Shown: positions 63,123 through 64,000 of the stretch, piece by piece
Numbering within the stretch: the stretch's first letter is position 1
How the letters are laid out: every line of letters starts with the position of its first letter
Source: Actinernus sp. WN-2022
Taxonomy: Eukaryota; Cnidaria; Anthozoa; Actiniaria; Actinernidae
Reading direction: 5' to 3'
Assembly: GCA_030867875.1 (NCBI GenBank)
Contig: JAOWCC010000936.1
Location: forward strand, 18,050,095 to 18,114,094
Length of the DNA stretch: 64,000 nucleotides
Position numbers and translations under genes: made by a program
Notes under the pieces: model-generated
Seen by the model: only the letters and a program-made list of their open reading frames with translations
Databases searched by the model: none
What the model was told of the DNA's origin: nothing

Positions 63123-64000
63123 CTAGCAAGGGTATCATGAAAACCATACAAAAGGCATTTTATTGTAGCTTTAAGTGAGGGGACGTGAAAATGGTTTGTA
63201 CAGGGAAAGGGAGGGCCACCAAAAATTGTAAGATATTTAATGCAGATCCCCAGCCCCTCCCCCCTCCCCACCTCCCCTTGATAAAAAAAAACGTACCTTC
63301 CCTTAGTGGGCTTCAAATTCGAATTCGTATATGACTCTCTGTGAGTACGAATTTTCGAATCACAATATCTTACTTTCAAGGAAAGTAGGGTTCTTCCTAG
63401 ATAAATGATAACAAGCTACTAACAACATTTGTGAATTCTGGTGTCTTTTAAAAGTATTCCTCAAGTGTGAAAACCCGTAGCTCGTAGTCACTTTCCTGCT
63501 CGCATCTGGAGTCTGTATGTGTTTGACATTTCTTCCTTGTTGGTATAGACACCCTGCTACTAAATCGCGGGTGCACTATTTTCATGACGTCATGCCAAAA
63601 ATTAAGACTGCATCGATTACTGTATCTCGCCGTGAACCGTAAATTTACGTATAAATTTAACTCACACTTAAAGTGCTTATAAGCCCTAGCCTGCAGTTAT
63701 CGCTGATGTAAAGGTAAAACAGGAAAACAAAATAACCGATACGGAAAAGAAAATTAACGTCTGCCATTTTCGTTTATTACGGAATGAACTTTCAATTACG
63801 TCATTTACAGGTACTGCGCATGTATCGAGTAATCGCTCGGTTGTCGGCTGTTAATTGGATACTAACAGTTAAACTTCCCTCCCTCAATGCTTGATTGAAA
63901 GTATTTTCAATATTTTCCCTGGAGACTATATACACTGTTTTTAGTCATTTTTGCATATTTGCTTTAATTTTAAGCATCCCACATGGCCGAGAGGTTCGTT
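63123..64000. other. Unassigned stretch
   Basis: No recognised gene. A pyrimidine-rich patch (63245-63285, CCCCTCCCCCCTCCCCACCT) and an A9 run stand out. Confidence 0.4.

Overview
The window is eukaryotic nuclear DNA from an intron-bearing animal. Short phase-consistent exons with GT/AG borders, many degraded LINE and Ty3/Gypsy copies and several MITE families point to an invertebrate. An anthozoan cnidarian (coral or sea anemone) is my best guess from general knowledge of such repeat-rich genomes; no marker in the window proves it. There is no operon structure, rRNA, recognisable tRNA or CRISPR array.

Layout. 1-9.3 kb: two decayed Ty3/Gypsy gag-pol relics (1.4-3.8 kb minus, 4.2-5.2 kb plus), two exons of a Cys-loop (nicotinic acetylcholine receptor-like) channel on the minus strand (7000-7160 and 6222-6266), a LINE ORF2 C-terminal fragment (7.6-8.6 kb), and a dispersed repeat interrupted by a 221-bp solo LTR with a 4-bp target duplication. 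10-18 kb: further copies of that repeat, a 119-bp tandem array, a broken Mutator-like transposase (13.3-14.1 kb), a LINE endonuclease fragment and a 497-bp MITE. 18-20.8 kb: a probable 2.7-kb element whose two ends are packed with paired GTATAC palindromes, with a 385-bp MITE (9-bp target duplication) nested inside it. 23.9-26.4 kb: a short palindromic tandem repeat and a 5'-truncated LINE. 26.55-32.74 kb: a 6.2-kb minisatellite of 8/9-bp units with higher-order repeats. 35.2-39.45 kb: a nearly full-length two-ORF LINE with one in-frame stop and one frameshift in ORF2.

The main host-like gene is on the minus strand. Seven exons between 53618 and 41881 join in perfect phase into about 431 residues containing a P-loop NTPase (Walker A GKPGRGKST, Walker B-like FIDDP, then ITAN). 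Its large intron holds another broken LINE (47.2-50.15 kb). Probable further exons lie at 40.2, 35.0 and 34.3 kb, with the two-ORF LINE sitting between them.

Head-to-head with that gene, on the plus strand, 54.5-57.3 kb carries a DDE-type transposase-like protein, an OTU cysteine protease and a TSO1-like CXC zinc-binding ORF. The three ORFs share one reading frame. The first two can be joined by a 78-nt intron, so they may be one polyprotein-like transposon product. This block and its divergent P-loop NTPase neighbour are the most interesting part of the window. 57.9-61.8 kb is a run of palindromic and foldback elements, including two large inverted duplications of exon-like sequence and a stray copy of the minisatellite motif.
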